Shown here: one piece after another, positions 48,143-58,383 of the stretch
Layout: every line of letters begins with the position of its first letter
Numbering within the stretch: position 1 is the stretch's first letter
NCBI RefSeq assembly: GCF_900312675.1
Contig: NZ_OMPC01000009.1
Location: 124,001 to 188,000, forward strand
Origin: Aliivibrio sp. EL58
GTDB taxonomy: Bacteria; Pseudomonadota; Gammaproteobacteria; Enterobacterales; Vibrionaceae
Direction: 5' to 3'
Length of the DNA: 64,000 nt
The notes under the pieces: model-generated
Database searches by the model: none
The model's input: the letters and a program-made list of their open reading frames with translations, nothing else
Told to the model about the DNA's origin: nothing
Translations under genes and position numbers: made by a program

Positions 48143-48191
48143 CTTTTAAAAATAGTCCGTATTTATAGATGATGAGCAGATAAGATGATCA

Positions 48192-48632
48192 CTAAGGTTT
48201 AGAGCGACGAGCAAATTGTAGGGTCGAAAATTCATCCATCATATTTTGCTCTTGTTTATCGAGCATTTTTTGACGTTCTGTTTTCTTTTTATCAATCATC
48301 CACTCATACGATCGGCGCTGTTTTCGCGTTTCTTGCCAATAGGTTTGACAATTATCCACTTGAGATGTGAAATGCGACTCTGCACTTTTTTGCTTCGTTA
48401 GGGTTTCATCTAATTGAACTAAAAATTTATTCAAATGACTGTATTGGCTGGCAGTTAACCCTTGCTGGCCACGCTGCAACAACTGATTACAGTAATCAAG
48501 ACGATATTTTTCAATCTGCTTTACTTGTTCATAGAAGTTATCAAGCTCTGCTTTAGCGCTGTTTAATGCCATCACCGCTTGATTCTCTCTTTCTTGAGAT
48601 TGCTCTAATAAAAAATCAAAGGTACTACTCAT
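48192..48632 (-). CDS. fliJ: Flagellar export protein FliJ
   Basis: Helical coiled-coil protein (146 aa) of the export ATPase complex, linking FliI to FlhA. The whole sequence is predicted helical, rich in Gln and Lys (AVMALNSAKAELDNFYEQV, YEWMIDKKKTERQKMLDKQ). It lies 33 bases after fliI; the fliE operon probably ends here, before the fliK promoter. Confidence 0.9.
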   Translation of the reverse strand: MSSTFDFLLEQSQERENQAVMALNSAKAELDNFYEQVKQIEKYRLDYCNQLLQRGQQGLTASQYSHLNKFLVQLDETLTKQKSAESHFTSQVDNCQTYWQETRKQRRSYEWMIDKKKTERQKMLDKQEQNMMDEFSTLQFARRSKP

Positions 48633-48665
48633 GAGTTTTCCTTTTTTTCGTCCTTTGTATATTCA

Positions 48666-49985
48666 TTAGCCACCTAACAACATCTTAAGCATATTCTTAC
48701 ACATGTCATACGGTACTGTTTCTTTCATGCGCTGTTGTAGATACTCATCTAAGCGTGGTTTTAAAGTAAAGGCTTGATCTATTGCAGGATCTGTTCCTGG
48801 TTTATAAGCCCCAATGGAAACAAGATCTTGATTCTTTCTACAAATTGAAAGAACCTGTCTTACCGCTTTCGACATTAACATATGCTCTTCGTCGGTAATT
48901 TGTGGCATCACACGACTGACCGATTTTTCAACATCAATTGCTGGGTAATGCCCCGCATCTGCCATTTCACGTGATAGAACAATATGCCCATCCAAAATTG
49001 CTCGTGATGCATCAGCGATTGGATCTTGTAAGTCATCCCCTTCGGTTAATACTGTAAAGAAAGCCGTAATAGAGCCTTGATTTTCGTTACCGTTACCGGC
49101 ACGTTCAACTAAGGCTGGAAGCTTTGCAAATACAGAAGGCGGATAACCTTTTGTCGCAGGTGGTTCACCAACAGATAGTGCAATTTCACGTTGAGCCTGA
49201 GCAAAACGCGTTAATGAATCCATTAATAATAAAACATCTAAGCCTTGATCACGGAAGTACTCAGCAATCGTCAGTGCCGTTTGACACCCTTTTAAACGCA
49301 TTAATGCTGATGAATCGGCAGGAGCGGCAACAACAACAGAACGTTGGCGACCTTCAGGGCCTAAGATTTCTTCAATGAACTCTTTTACTTCTCGGCCACG
49401 CTCACCAATCAGCCCAACCACAACGACTTGAGCGGTGGTACCACGAGTCATCATCCCTAGTGTTACTGATTTACCTACACCTGAACCAGCAAATAAACCT
49501 AAACGCTGCCCTTTACCGACAGTGAGTAGTCCATTGATCGCTTTTAAGCCAACATCAAGCGGTTCTGTAATTGGCTTTCGTGCTAATGGATTGATTGGCT
49601 CAGAAGTAAAGGAGGCGGTTTTTTCAGTATATAACTCGCCAAGTCCATCAATCGGATTACCCACCCCATCAACGACTCGTCCTAACAATTCCATACCAAC
49701 AGGAATACCGCTGCCACCAACGATAGGCGTCACTTTCGCCCCAGGAAGCACACCTGAAACTTGCTCATTAGGCATTAAGAATAGGTTTTCACCAGAGAAA
49801 CCAACGACTTCTGCTTCAATCTCACCGTTAATGGTTTCCACTAAACATGAGCTGCCAATAGGTGCTCGACAACCTGTTGCTTCTAAGGTTAAGCCAACAA
49901 CTCGCACTAACTTGCCAGAAGCAATTGCTCGCGTTGTTAGTCCCGTTGTCTTATATTGAGAAAGGCGTTCAGACAATGAAAGCAT
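48666..49985 (-). CDS. fliI: Flagellar export ATPase FliI
   Basis: F1-beta-like ATPase (439 aa) that powers flagellar protein export. It has Walker [16 protein letters not shown] near residue 165, [18 protein letters not shown], and Walker [18 protein letters not shown]. The length is normal. It abuts the fliH stop with no gap. Confidence 0.97.
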   Translation of the reverse strand: MLSLSERLSQYKTTGLTTRAIASGKLVRVVGLTLEATGCRAPIGSSCLVETINGEIEAEVVGFSGENLFLMPNEQVSGVLPGAKVTPIVGGSGIPVGMELLGRVVDGVGNPIDGLGELYTEKTASFTSEPINPLARKPITEPLDVGLKAINGLLTVGKGQRLGLFAGSGVGKSVTLGMMTRGTTAQVVVVGLIGERGREVKEFIEEILGPEGRQRSVVVAAPADSSALMRLKGCQTALTIAEYFRDQGLDVLLLMDSLTRFAQAQREIALSVGEPPATKGYPPSVFAKLPALVERAGNGNENQGSITAFFTVLTEGDDLQDPIADASRAILDGHIVLSREMADAGHYPAIDVEKSVSRVMPQITDEEHMLMSKAVRQVLSICRKNQDLVSIGAYKPGTDPAIDQAFTLKPRLDEYLQQRMKETVPYDMCKNMLKMLLGG

Positions 49986-50783
49986 TTACTGATTTCCTTG
50001 ATGACGATTTACACCACAAAACTTAGCTAATACGCTTTTAATACGCTCTTCAAGTAAGTAACTCACTTTAGAATCAGACGCTTGAATTGTAATATCACCA
50101 ATATTCATTGATGGTTCAGAGGTTAATATCCACTGTTTCTGCGCTAACGTTTCTTCACCATAAGCTTCAACGACACGCTGGTGATCATCTGGGTGAAGTG
50201 AAATACTGATTTCACGCTCGGTAATCGGTAACGTTTCAACAGACTCTCTAACTGTATCAAGTAATACTTGTGGGTTGGTTTTAACCTCTACATGGATCAC
50301 TTCTTTTGTCAGAGCTAATACCATATCAATCAATTGTTTTTCAACTTGTGAATCCATTAATTCTAATGGGGCAGCAAACTTATCTGCCATTTCAATTAAC
50401 TGTTTAATTCGCTCTTCTATTTCAGCTTGTCCTGAAGCAATACCTTCATCATAACCGGCTTGATAGCCTTCAGGTTTACCCGCATCAAAGCCTTCTGTTT
50501 GACCTTTTTCTAATCCTTCTTTGTAGCCAAACTCTTGCCCTTGCATCAAGCCTTCATTATAAGCACCTTGTTTGATCTGCTCGATAATTTCATCGGTAAG
50601 AACAAACTCTTCAGGCTCTTCTTCTTTGGGGATTGATGGGGTCCAGCTAGGATCATAATTTAAAGCAGTTTCACGGGCTGGTTTATCTGGGTCAGAATAA
50701 TCAGGCGACTCCCAAATATTGGTTTTTTGTAGTTCGCTCTCATCGGTAATGCGAATAAAGCCACGTTTTTTGCTGATACTCAT
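49986..50783 (-). CDS. fliH: Flagellar export regulator FliH
   Basis: Stator-like partner (265 aa) of FliI. The middle holds the GxxxG-type repeats of the family (GQEFGYKEGLEKGQTEGFDAG, residues about 90-130, Gly every fourth position), followed by a V-ATPase E-subunit-like C-terminal domain. The ATG at 50783 gives MSISKKRGFIR; the frame runs on to 50834 but that stretch is hydrophobic and unlike the family. It lies 97 bases after fliG. Confidence 0.92.
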   Translation of the reverse strand: MSISKKRGFIRITDESELQKTNIWESPDYSDPDKPARETALNYDPSWTPSIPKEEEPEEFVLTDEIIEQIKQGAYNEGLMQGQEFGYKEGLEKGQTEGFDAGKPEGYQAGYDEGIASGQAEIEERIKQLIEMADKFAAPLELMDSQVEKQLIDMVLALTKEVIHVEVKTNPQVLLDTVRESVETLPITEREISISLHPDDHQRVVEAYGEETLAQKQWILTSEPSMNIGDITIQASDSKVSYLLEERIKSVLAKFCGVNRHQGNQ

Positions 50784-50880
50784 GATGATAACCCGTAAAA
50801 ATAAGATGATTAGAATGCATAACGGCCATTCCAATCATTGAAATAGCCGTTTAATTATAACTTAAAGAACTGACAACGTA

Positions 50881-51933
50881 TTATACGAATTCGTCTGCGC
50901 CACCCGAAAGCATTAGATCACCAGAATCTGCCATTCGACGTGCCACTGCCAGAATTTCTTTCTGTGCAGCTTCAACATCAGCAACTCGTACTGGGCCCAT
51001 TGCTTCAAGATCATCACGCATAAGTTCCGCAGCACGTTTTGACATACACTTAAACATTTTCTCTTTAAGTGCATCATCTGCGCCTTTAAGTGCTTTTTGC
51101 AACACTTCTTGCGGAACATCACGCAATAGCATTTGAATACCTTGGTCTTGTACATCGATAAGGTTTTCAAACACGAACATAAGATCTTGGATTTGAGTTG
51201 CAGTCTCTTCATCTTGGTCGCGAATTTGATCCATCAACATACCTTCGATACTGTTATCTAGGTAGTTCATGATTTCAGCCGCCGCTTTCAAGCCACCAAT
51301 TTTCGCCGCTTGCGCACCAGATTGACCCGCAAATTGTTTCTCCATGATTTCATTCAGTTCAGCAAGTGCTGATGGCTGTACTTCTTCAAGGTGTGCAATA
51401 CGCATCATAAGATCAAGACGTACACGCTCAGGGAACTGAGATAAAATTTCCGCTGATTGGTCAGGGTCTAGATAAGATAATACAATGGTTTGGATCTGTG
51501 GGTGCTCATTCATGATGATGCTTGCCACTTGACGTGGGTCCATCCATTTCAATGAATCTAAACCTTTAGAACCGCTTCCTAGTAGAATTTGATCTACTAG
51601 ATTGTTTGCTTTATCTTCACCAAGCGCTGCGACTAATGCATTACGCATAAAGTCTTCACTGCCCATACCAATACTAGTGTACTTCTGAATATCTTCTAAG
51701 AAAGCACGGTGAATCGCTGACACTTTTATCTGATTTAAATCCGATACAGTTGCCATTGCTGCACCGACTTTTTGAACCTGTTTAGGCTCTAAATGACGAA
51801 TAATACTTGCAGCATCCTCTTCACTTAAACTCAGTAATAATATAGCGGCACGTTCAGATCCTGATAACGAAGAAAGATCAAACTCTGGAGCTTCTTCATC
51901 TTTCTTTTCTGCTTCTACGATGTCATTAGCCAT
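50881..51933 (-). CDS. fliG: Flagellar motor switch protein FliG
   Basis: C-ring protein (350 aa) that contacts the stator. Armadillo-like domains with family blocks GSERAAILLLSLSEEDAASI, PQIQTIVLSYLDPDQSAEIL and the C-terminal torque helix AEIMNYLD...MRDDLEAMGPVRVADVE with conserved charged residues. It overlaps fliF by 8 bases, so the two are translationally linked. Confidence 0.97.
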   Translation of the reverse strand: MANDIVEAEKKDEEAPEFDLSSLSGSERAAILLLSLSEEDAASIIRHLEPKQVQKVGAAMATVSDLNQIKVSAIHRAFLEDIQKYTSIGMGSEDFMRNALVAALGEDKANNLVDQILLGSGSKGLDSLKWMDPRQVASIIMNEHPQIQTIVLSYLDPDQSAEILSQFPERVRLDLMMRIAHLEEVQPSALAELNEIMEKQFAGQSGAQAAKIGGLKAAAEIMNYLDNSIEGMLMDQIRDQDEETATQIQDLMFVFENLIDVQDQGIQMLLRDVPQEVLQKALKGADDALKEKMFKCMSKRAAELMRDDLEAMGPVRVADVEAAQKEILAVARRMADSGDLMLSGGADEFV

Positions 51934-53656
51934 TTTCAGATACCCAATTTTGAACTACTTGTGCTGCCAATTCTGGTTCATTTGCTACCAGCGCTCGAAC
52001 TGCTTTCAATAAGTCTTCGTCTTTATGTAAATTAGGAAGATCGATACCTGAACCAAATTCAAATCCATCACCATCCAAATCACTACCGATTAAGCCCATC
52101 TCACCTTCAGCACCTTCACCTTTGGCAATGGCATCATCTTCAGCTTGATTAGGGAACAGCAATTTATTCATTGCTGGTCGAACAAGGATAAGCAGTACGG
52201 CAATAATTACAATCGCTCCGGCTAACCACTTAATCCAATCGTTAAAGTTTGGATGTTCCCAAATTGGCACATCAATCATTATTGGTTGTTCTTCAATGGC
52301 AAACTTAACGCCTAGTACGTTTAATAAATCACCACGTTGCTCGTTTAAGCCAACACTACCAATAATTATTTGACGAATTGTTTCAATTTGTTCTGCTGAT
52401 ACAGGCGTATAAGTTACTTCACCAGTTTCAGGATTCACACTTTGACGCTCTTTTACTGCAACTGAAACTGTTTGACGAGCAACCGTTCCCGTTTGTTTAC
52501 GCTCATGACTAATTGTAGTATCTAGCTCAAAGTTACGTGTCGCTTCTTTATGAACAGAGCCTTGACCTAGTACCGAGCCATCTTTAAGTTCAGCAATATC
52601 TTGAGGGATAGCTGAATCTACAGGAGGCTGATTACTTAATGCACCAGGAACACCCGCAATCACATTACCGTTATTATAATCTTCTAATGTGTACTCACTT
52701 CGTGTTGATGGTGTCTGTGGATCAAATTGCTTACGTGTTTGCTCAACCGCACTAAAATCCATAGATACATCAACTTGAGCTGTGTAATTACCTAGCCCTA
52801 AAATAGGGATAAGAATTGCATCAATTTTATCGCGTAGTGATTGTTCTTGCTTACGCTCTAATTCTTGCTCTTTACGATGAGCTGTTGCCATTGGATCTTG
52901 TGTACCAGAGCTCAATAAGCGACCATGTTGATCTGTCACCGTAACACGCGTTGGTTTCATTCCTGGAACCGCACTTGCTACCATATCAACAATTGAATCC
53001 ACTTCTTCTTGCTTTAGATTTGCTCCCATACGCATTGTTAAGAATACCGTTGCCGATGCTTCTTGGTTATGACGTACAAAAACACTTTGTTTTGGCATCG
53101 CTAATAATACTTGAGCTTTGCGTATTGGACGCATTTGTTCAAACGTACTGGCTAATTGACGTTCGCGACTTAGTTTTAGACGTTCTTGCTCTAAACGTTG
53201 TGAAACCCCAAATCCCATATCTTGCAGTAAGATATCATCGCCTTCAGCTTCTGTTCGATTTAAACCAGCTCGAGAAAGATTAAGTTTCATTTTACTGAAT
53301 TCAGACGCTGGAACTAAAATGGTATTACCATCCAGTTTATATTCTGATTTCTGCGCATCAAGATGATCGAGAACTTGGATAAGCTCGTCGGTTTCATACA
53401 CACCAAGAGGTCGCATTTCAGGTTCTTGAACCCAAAAGAAAAGCATAACAATTAATGCTACACAGATAGACACAGATAACACTAAAATCACTTGACGTAA
53501 TAAATCAAGATTACCAAGAGCTGAATCTAACTTTGACGAACTTTGCTCATCAACATCTAAATTTTGACTATCAACAGAATTATCCAGTGCCATTGCACTT
53601 CCTGCTGACATCCCATCAGATACCGTTAAGTCTGTATTTTTGTTATCTTCTGACAC
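51926..53656 (-). CDS. fliF: Flagellar MS-ring protein FliF
   Basis: Forms the MS ring in the inner membrane (576 aa). Two membrane helices frame a large periplasmic region: QVILVLSVSICVALIVMLFF near residue 55 and WLAGAIVIIAVLLILVRP near 470. Ring-building motifs include RKAQVLLAMPKQSVFVR and QVDVSMDFSAVEQTRKQFDP. The cytoplasmic tail binds FliG (LLKAVRALVANEPELAAQVVQNW). It lies 17 bases after fliE. Confidence 0.97.
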   Translation of the reverse strand: MSEDNKNTDLTVSDGMSAGSAMALDNSVDSQNLDVDEQSSSKLDSALGNLDLLRQVILVLSVSICVALIVMLFFWVQEPEMRPLGVYETDELIQVLDHLDAQKSEYKLDGNTILVPASEFSKMKLNLSRAGLNRTEAEGDDILLQDMGFGVSQRLEQERLKLSRERQLASTFEQMRPIRKAQVLLAMPKQSVFVRHNQEASATVFLTMRMGANLKQEEVDSIVDMVASAVPGMKPTRVTVTDQHGRLLSSGTQDPMATAHRKEQELERKQEQSLRDKIDAILIPILGLGNYTAQVDVSMDFSAVEQTRKQFDPQTPSTRSEYTLEDYNNGNVIAGVPGALSNQPPVDSAIPQDIAELKDGSVLGQGSVHKEATRNFELDTTISHERKQTGTVARQTVSVAVKERQSVNPETGEVTYTPVSAEQIETIRQIIIGSVGLNEQRGDLLNVLGVKFAIEEQPIMIDVPIWEHPNFNDWIKWLAGAIVIIAVLLILVRPAMNKLLFPNQAEDDAIAKGEGAEGEMGLIGSDLDGDGFEFGSGIDLPNLHKDEDLLKAVRALVANEPELAAQVVQNWVSENG

Positions 53657-53673
53657 GCTTTAATTCCTAGAAA

Positions 53674-53985
53674 TTATACAGGCATATTCATGAGCGCTTT
53701 ATAAGCATCAACAAGCTTATTACGCACTTGAATTGTGGCATCAAATGCAACACTTGATTTATTGCGCGCTATCATAACGTCAGATAATGAAACCCCTTCA
53801 TCACCTCGGTCAAAACGTACAGCCAAATCACTTGATGCTTGTTGTAAGCCATTTACGTTATTTACTGCTTTTGCAAACATTGCACTGAAGTCCGCACCGA
53901 CCTCTTTGCCTGTTGCTGGACGCGTTGTATTTGACGCGTCAAGCATCATTGCTTGCATTTCGTCTTGTAAACCACCAATCTTCAT
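53674..53985 (-). CDS. fliE: Flagellar hook-basal body protein FliE
   Basis: Small rod-adaptor protein (103 aa) between MS ring and rod. It has the conserved C-terminal block LSDVMIARNKSSVAFDATIQVRNKLVDAYKALMNMPV in overlapping parts. It is the first gene of the fliEFGHIJ transcript, with a sigma-54 promoter match 58 bases upstream. Confidence 0.95.
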   Translation of the reverse strand: MKIGGLQDEMQAMMLDASNTTRPATGKEVGADFSAMFAKAVNNVNGLQQASSDLAVRFDRGDEGVSLSDVMIARNKSSVAFDATIQVRNKLVDAYKALMNMPV

Positions 53986-54043
53986 TTCTATTCTCCGACC
54001 CAGTCAACTAATTGACTTAATTTTACGACCCGAAGTATATAAA

Positions 54044-54058
54044 GCAATTTACATACCA
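54044..54058 (-). promoter_or_regulatory. Sigma-54 promoter of fliE operon
   Basis: Read on the minus strand, TGGTATGTAAATTGC has GG and TTGC at exact -24/-12 spacing. It lies between flrC and fliE, consistent with FlrC-dependent transcription. Confidence 0.75.
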
Positions 54059-54085
54059 AAATATCAATAACTATAAGTCACTGTT

Positions 54086-55522
54086 TTAACTTGGGATATC
54101 AATTCCAGCATCTCGCATTTTTGCAAGCTTATAGCGGAGTGTTCTAGGACTAATACCTAATTTCTCTGCCACATCTTTACGCTTTCCGTCACACGCTTTT
54201 ATCGTTTCAAGAATAATTATGTACTCTTGCTCACGTAATTCACCGCCTAGACCTGTTGATGAGCTAGGACTCTCTATATTGACACTTTCTGTGCCAGCGA
54301 TTAATGGTTCATTTATTGACGGTACCTGTTGTTCTGGTTTGATCATTGGAGCTTCACCACTGACAACTCGTTGCAAACTGCTTGCATCAGCCCAATCGAC
54401 ACCTTCAAGTAAAACGTCGTCAGCCGTAATCAAATTTGATTCCGCTAAAATAAGCGCTCGTTGCACAACATTATCCAATTCACGAACGTTACCAGGCCAA
54501 GAATAGCTTTCTAATTTTATCGTTGCTTCCTCACTGATCTTTGGCACAGGCAGGCCTTGTTTTTGACAGTGACGTTCAATTAAGTGCTGGGCAATTGGAG
54601 CAATGTCTCCTTTACGCTCTTTTAACGCTGGCCACGCAATTGGGAATACGTTTAAACGATAATATAAATCTTCTCTGAAATTGCCTTCTTCTACGTATTT
54701 TTTCAAATCACGGTTACTTGTCGCCAAAATACGAACATCTAATTTGATGCTCTTGCGGCCACCTAAGCGCTCAACTTCACGCTCTTGTAATACACGCAAT
54801 AGTTTCGCTTGTAGGTTAAGATCCATTTCACTGATTTCATCCAGTAAAATAGTGCCGCCTTGCGCTTGTTCAAATTTACCCGGACACGCTTGAACGGCAC
54901 CCGTAAATGCGCCTTTTTCATAACCAAATAGAGTTGCTTCTAGCATATTATCAGGGATCGCTGCACAGTTAATTGCAACAAAAGGGCCTTCACTACGCTG
55001 TGAATTGTTATGAATATAACGAGACATCACTTCTTTGCCTGAACCACTAGGACCAAGCACCATCACGTTTGCGTCAGTTCGAGCCACTTTATCTGCCAAT
55101 TTAAGTAATTTGAGACTTTTTTCATCAGCAACAATGGCATCGCCGGTTTGTTCATTTTTTACTGGAGCATAGCGACTTACCATATTTAACAGCACTTCTG
55201 GCGCAAAAGGCTTAGCCATGTAATCTATTGCGCCTTCTTTCATTGCAGAAACCGCATCTTCAATATTGGCATACGCTGTCATTAGAAGAACCGGTAAATT
55301 TGGCCAATTTAATTTGATACTACGCAGTAATGCTAAACCGCCCATTCCAGCCATTTGAACATCTGAAACTACAATATCAACAGATTCTTTTTTCAAAATT
55401 AACAAAGCAGTTTCTGCACTATCTGCTTCAACCCATTCATAACCAGCTAATTCTAAGGTGTCGATCAACGCTTCGCGTAGGCCTTCATCATCTTCTACGA
55501 TCAATACTTTACTTTGCGCCAT
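54086..55522 (-). CDS. flrC: Sigma-54 response regulator FlrC
   Basis: Activator of mid-stage flagellar genes (478 aa). Receiver domain with phospho-Asp54 (VVSDVQMAGMGG), AAA+ domain with Walker A GPSGSGKEVMSRY, sigma-54 contact loop GAFTGA ([11 protein letters not shown]) and Walker B LLDEISEMD, and a Fis-type helix-turn-helix at the C-terminus (GKRKDVAEKLGISPRTLRYKL). FlrB phosphorylates it. It starts 2 bases after the flrB stop. Confidence 0.96.
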   Translation of the reverse strand: MAQSKVLIVEDDEGLREALIDTLELAGYEWVEADSAETALLILKKESVDIVVSDVQMAGMGGLALLRSIKLNWPNLPVLLMTAYANIEDAVSAMKEGAIDYMAKPFAPEVLLNMVSRYAPVKNEQTGDAIVADEKSLKLLKLADKVARTDANVMVLGPSGSGKEVMSRYIHNNSQRSEGPFVAINCAAIPDNMLEATLFGYEKGAFTGAVQACPGKFEQAQGGTILLDEISEMDLNLQAKLLRVLQEREVERLGGRKSIKLDVRILATSNRDLKKYVEEGNFREDLYYRLNVFPIAWPALKERKGDIAPIAQHLIERHCQKQGLPVPKISEEATIKLESYSWPGNVRELDNVVQRALILAESNLITADDVLLEGVDWADASSLQRVVSGEAPMIKPEQQVPSINEPLIAGTESVNIESPSSSTGLGGELREQEYIIILETIKACDGKRKDVAEKLGISPRTLRYKLAKMRDAGIDIPS

Positions 55523-55524
55523 GG

Positions 55525-56586
55525 TTATTCTCCAGATTCTGTTTGAGTTGCGGATTCAGCATAAGTTGTTGTTAGCGGGATCGACATGGTGAAGCACGCA
55601 CCATCATCCGGTTCTGAATACAATTCAAGTTGCCCTTTATGTGCTCGGCATACCATTTGTACAACCGCTAAACCAAGGCCTGTACCTTGAGAGCGCGTTG
55701 TAAAAAATGGTTCCATTATTTTATCTTGCAGTTCCAACGGAATACCGGGGCCGTTATCTTGCACCGATATTTTTAAGAATCCATTTACAGGCCTGAAAAA
55801 TACATCAATTTGACACTCTTTTCCTACTGCCTGAATCGCATTCATAATCAAGTTGCTAATCGCACTGGCAATAGCATTTGCGTTACCCATTAGGATAGTA
55901 TTTTCATCTTCGATCTCTAAGTGATAGTCAACTTGATTCGACTGCAAAGCGGTTTCAACCATAGGTCGATATTCAGCAACAAGATCACTGATCGTAAACG
56001 GTTTAACGACTTTATTATCACCACCTTTCGCAAAAAGCAGCATATCATTCACTTGTTTTTCAAGATCATGAAGGCGATCTACTAATTTAGTTTGAAAACG
56101 TTTATGTGTTGCAGCAGGAAGGTTAGGTGACCCCAAATTAGAAGCGTACAACATGGCACTTGATAGAGGAGTTCTTACTTGATGGGCAAGGGAGGCCACC
56201 ATTTTTCCTAATGAGGATAAGCGCTGTAATCCACTCACTCGAGCCTGTAATAAGCGGGTCTCTGTAAGATCGGTAATAAGAATCAATTGACCCGTTTCAG
56301 AGGCTGAGATAGCTAAACGGACTTTACGACCGTTACGCAATGAGATCTCATGCCCGTCATCTTCTCTAGGATCAAATGAACGTTGAATCACCTCAAACCA
56401 ACGCTCGCCAAGTAATGGTGGCCCTAGTAATTTTATCGCTTCTGGATTGACTTCACACACCACGCCTTGGGTATCCAGTAATATCACACCTGCAGGCATT
56501 ACATCGAGCACTTGCTTATAACGCGTATTCTGTTCTTCTACTGTACCAAGAGGTGAATTAATTTCATCCTCAGAATTACCATGCAT
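55525..56586 (-). CDS. flrB: Flagellar sensor kinase FlrB
   Basis: Cytoplasmic histidine kinase (353 aa) without membrane helices. It has a PAS domain (residues about 22-110, VMPAGVILLDTQGVVCEVN), H-box LAHQVRTPLSSAML (His135), N-box NLIMNAIQAVG and G boxes DNGPGIP and GTGLGLAVVQ. It phosphorylates FlrC. It is first in the flrBC transcript, which has a sigma-54 promoter 36-50 bases upstream of the ATG, dependent on FlrA by analogy with V. cholerae. Confidence 0.95.
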   Translation of the reverse strand: MHGNSEDEINSPLGTVEEQNTRYKQVLDVMPAGVILLDTQGVVCEVNPEAIKLLGPPLLGERWFEVIQRSFDPREDDGHEISLRNGRKVRLAISASETGQLILITDLTETRLLQARVSGLQRLSSLGKMVASLAHQVRTPLSSAMLYASNLGSPNLPAATHKRFQTKLVDRLHDLEKQVNDMLLFAKGGDNKVVKPFTISDLVAEYRPMVETALQSNQVDYHLEIEDENTILMGNANAIASAISNLIMNAIQAVGKECQIDVFFRPVNGFLKISVQDNGPGIPLELQDKIMEPFFTTRSQGTGLGLAVVQMVCRAHKGQLELYSEPDDGACFTMSIPLTTTYAESATQTESGE

Positions 56587-56609
56587 AATTTTATTCCCGC
56601 CAAAACAAC

Positions 56610-56645
56610 AAAAGGGCTAATGCATTTTACATGCCAGCCCTTTTA
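56610..56645 (-). terminator. Terminator-like hairpin after flrA
   Basis: Stem AAAAGGGCT / AGCCCTTTT with an inner TGCAT/ATGC pairing; on the minus strand it is followed by TTTTGTTGTTTT. It would end the flrA transcript, and it encloses the sigma-54 promoter of flrB. Confidence 0.65.
56622..56636 (-). promoter_or_regulatory. Sigma-54 promoter of flrBC
   Basis: Read on the minus strand, TGGCATGTAAAATGC matches the -24/-12 consensus with exact spacing and TGGCA at -24. The predicted start is near 56610, about 24 bases before the flrB ATG. The whole element lies within the hairpin at 56610-56645. Confidence 0.75.
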
Positions 56646-56712
56646 TTTCTTACTTTCAATAACTTACAAGTTACATTCAAGTTTGACGAGTCAATTATTT
56701 GTCATTCTAGAA

Positions 56713-58194
56713 TTAACGAATATCATCTTTATTCAGATTATATTTACGCATTTTCTCTACTAATGTGGTTCTGCGCATTCCCAGCATATCTGCGGCACGT
56801 GCAACGACACCATTTTGAGCTTCCAGTGCTTGGCAAATCATATTCACTTCAACATCAGCCAGCATTTCTTTAAGGTTTAAACCATCTTCAGGTAAATCAT
56901 TTGCTGACGGACCAAAGCTTTGTGCTGATTGCTGAGGCACACCACCATCATTGAAATTAGAGAACATATCAGCCAACGCTGCTTGCTCTTGCTCTTCAAT
57001 TGTCTGTTGATTATTGTTCTCTGGTTGAAATTCAGGAATATCACTGTAACGATATTTCGTTGGCAGATGATTCACATCCACAGACTCTCCAGGGAACAAA
57101 ATCATCAAGCGCTCAATAAGATTCGCTAACTCACGAACATTACCAGGCCAATGATGCTCCATTAACGAATTAACCGCACGAGGAGTTAAACGAACACGGG
57201 CACTGCCTTCCGCTTCCATTCTTGCTAGTAGTTCTTGCAATAATAGAGGAATATCTTGTTTACGTTCACGCAACGCTGGCATTTCGATTGGGAACACATT
57301 CAAACGATAATATAAATCTTCACGGAATGTTGATTTGTCAATCATGTCATCAAGATTACGGTGTGTTGCCGCTACGATACGAACGTCTGCTTTAATGCTT
57401 TGATTTCCACCAACACGTTCAAAACAACGTTCTTGTAATACGCGTAATAACTTCACCTGCATTGACATTGGCATATCACCAATTTCATCTAAGAAAAGCG
57501 TACCACCCTGTGCCAATTCAAATCGACCTTTACGTGCCGTAATTGCACCGGTAAAAGCCCCTTTTTCATGACCAAAAAGCTCACTTTCAAGAAGATCAGG
57601 AGGAATAGCACCACAGTTAACAGGAACAAACGGACCTTTACGACGAGGTGAATGATAGTGAAGGTTTCGAGCAACAACTTCTTTACCTGTACCTGACTCG
57701 CCTAATACAAGAACACTGGCTTCAGTGCCTGAAACTTGTTCAATTAAGTGACGTACTGTGCTGATAGCTGAACTTTGCCCAACCATACTGCGAAATAAGG
57801 TGTTTTTTCGACCAAGGTGTGGAATACCAAGACCACGGCGCCCCATAAATTCTTGACAGTGACGTAATGCATCCGTTAATTGAGGATAATTAACCGGCTG
57901 GCTTAATTCCCCTACGTAATTCGTCAGATCGTCAAGATCATGCTTTGCCCCCGCAAGCATAATCACTGGGATGTGATTATTATTAACTAACGATTGTTTA
58001 ATAAGGTCTTTATTTGATCCACTAGAAATCTGCCCTAAAAAACATGCACTCCAAGGATCACTCCACTCAAAAGTAGACAATTCTGAACTTGAAATGGCAT
58101 GACAATGCTCACCGATAAACTCAAGAATTACCTTAAGATTATGTCGATTCTGCTCATCATCTTCAATAATTAGTGTCTTTGCTAAACCGTGCAT
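56713..58194 (-). CDS. flrA: Flagellar master regulator FlrA (FleQ family)
   Basis: Sigma-54-dependent activator at the top of the polar flagellar hierarchy (493 aa). The N-terminal FleQ-type domain resembles a receiver ([19 protein letters not shown]) but has no clear phospho-Asp site. The AAA+ domain has Walker [21 protein letters not shown] ([13 protein letters not shown]), Walker [11 protein letters not shown], and ends in a Fis-type helix-turn-helix ([21 protein letters not shown]). In V. cholerae c-di-GMP inhibits FlrA through arginines near the linker; LGRKNTLFR and [11 protein letters not shown] here are candidates. It is monocistronic, with a 189-base gap upstream. Confidence 0.96.
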   Translation of the reverse strand: MHGLAKTLIIEDDEQNRHNLKVILEFIGEHCHAISSSELSTFEWSDPWSACFLGQISSGSNKDLIKQSLVNNNHIPVIMLAGAKHDLDDLTNYVGELSQPVNYPQLTDALRHCQEFMGRRGLGIPHLGRKNTLFRSMVGQSSAISTVRHLIEQVSGTEASVLVLGESGTGKEVVARNLHYHSPRRKGPFVPVNCGAIPPDLLESELFGHEKGAFTGAITARKGRFELAQGGTLFLDEIGDMPMSMQVKLLRVLQERCFERVGGNQSIKADVRIVAATHRNLDDMIDKSTFREDLYYRLNVFPIEMPALRERKQDIPLLLQELLARMEAEGSARVRLTPRAVNSLMEHHWPGNVRELANLIERLMILFPGESVDVNHLPTKYRYSDIPEFQPENNNQQTIEEQEQAALADMFSNFNDGGVPQQSAQSFGPSANDLPEDGLNLKEMLADVEVNMICQALEAQNGVVARAADMLGMRRTTLVEKMRKYNLNKDDIR

Positions 58195-58383
58195 AGAGGT
58201 GATATGTGCCTTAATTCTTTGATTTAATTGGCCAATTCATTGAACAACAACGAAATTATAGGCCTATTTTATAGCATAAGAAAAATAAGGCAACCATGAC
58301 TGCCAATAAAACGACAGCCATACCGTAAATGAGAGGTTAGTATAAAAATCAGAAAAAGTAACTTGATTTATAAAACTATTTGA

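Noticed and set aside
49435-49959. 174-codon plus-strand frame opposite fliI
   Set aside because: Shadow of the strongly conserved FliI ATPase gene.
58289-58306. Sigma-54-like sequence (TGGCAGTCATGGTTGC on the minus strand) upstream of flrA
   Set aside because: GG and GC are one base too far apart for a -24/-12 promoter, and flrA, as the top regulator, is expected to use sigma-70.
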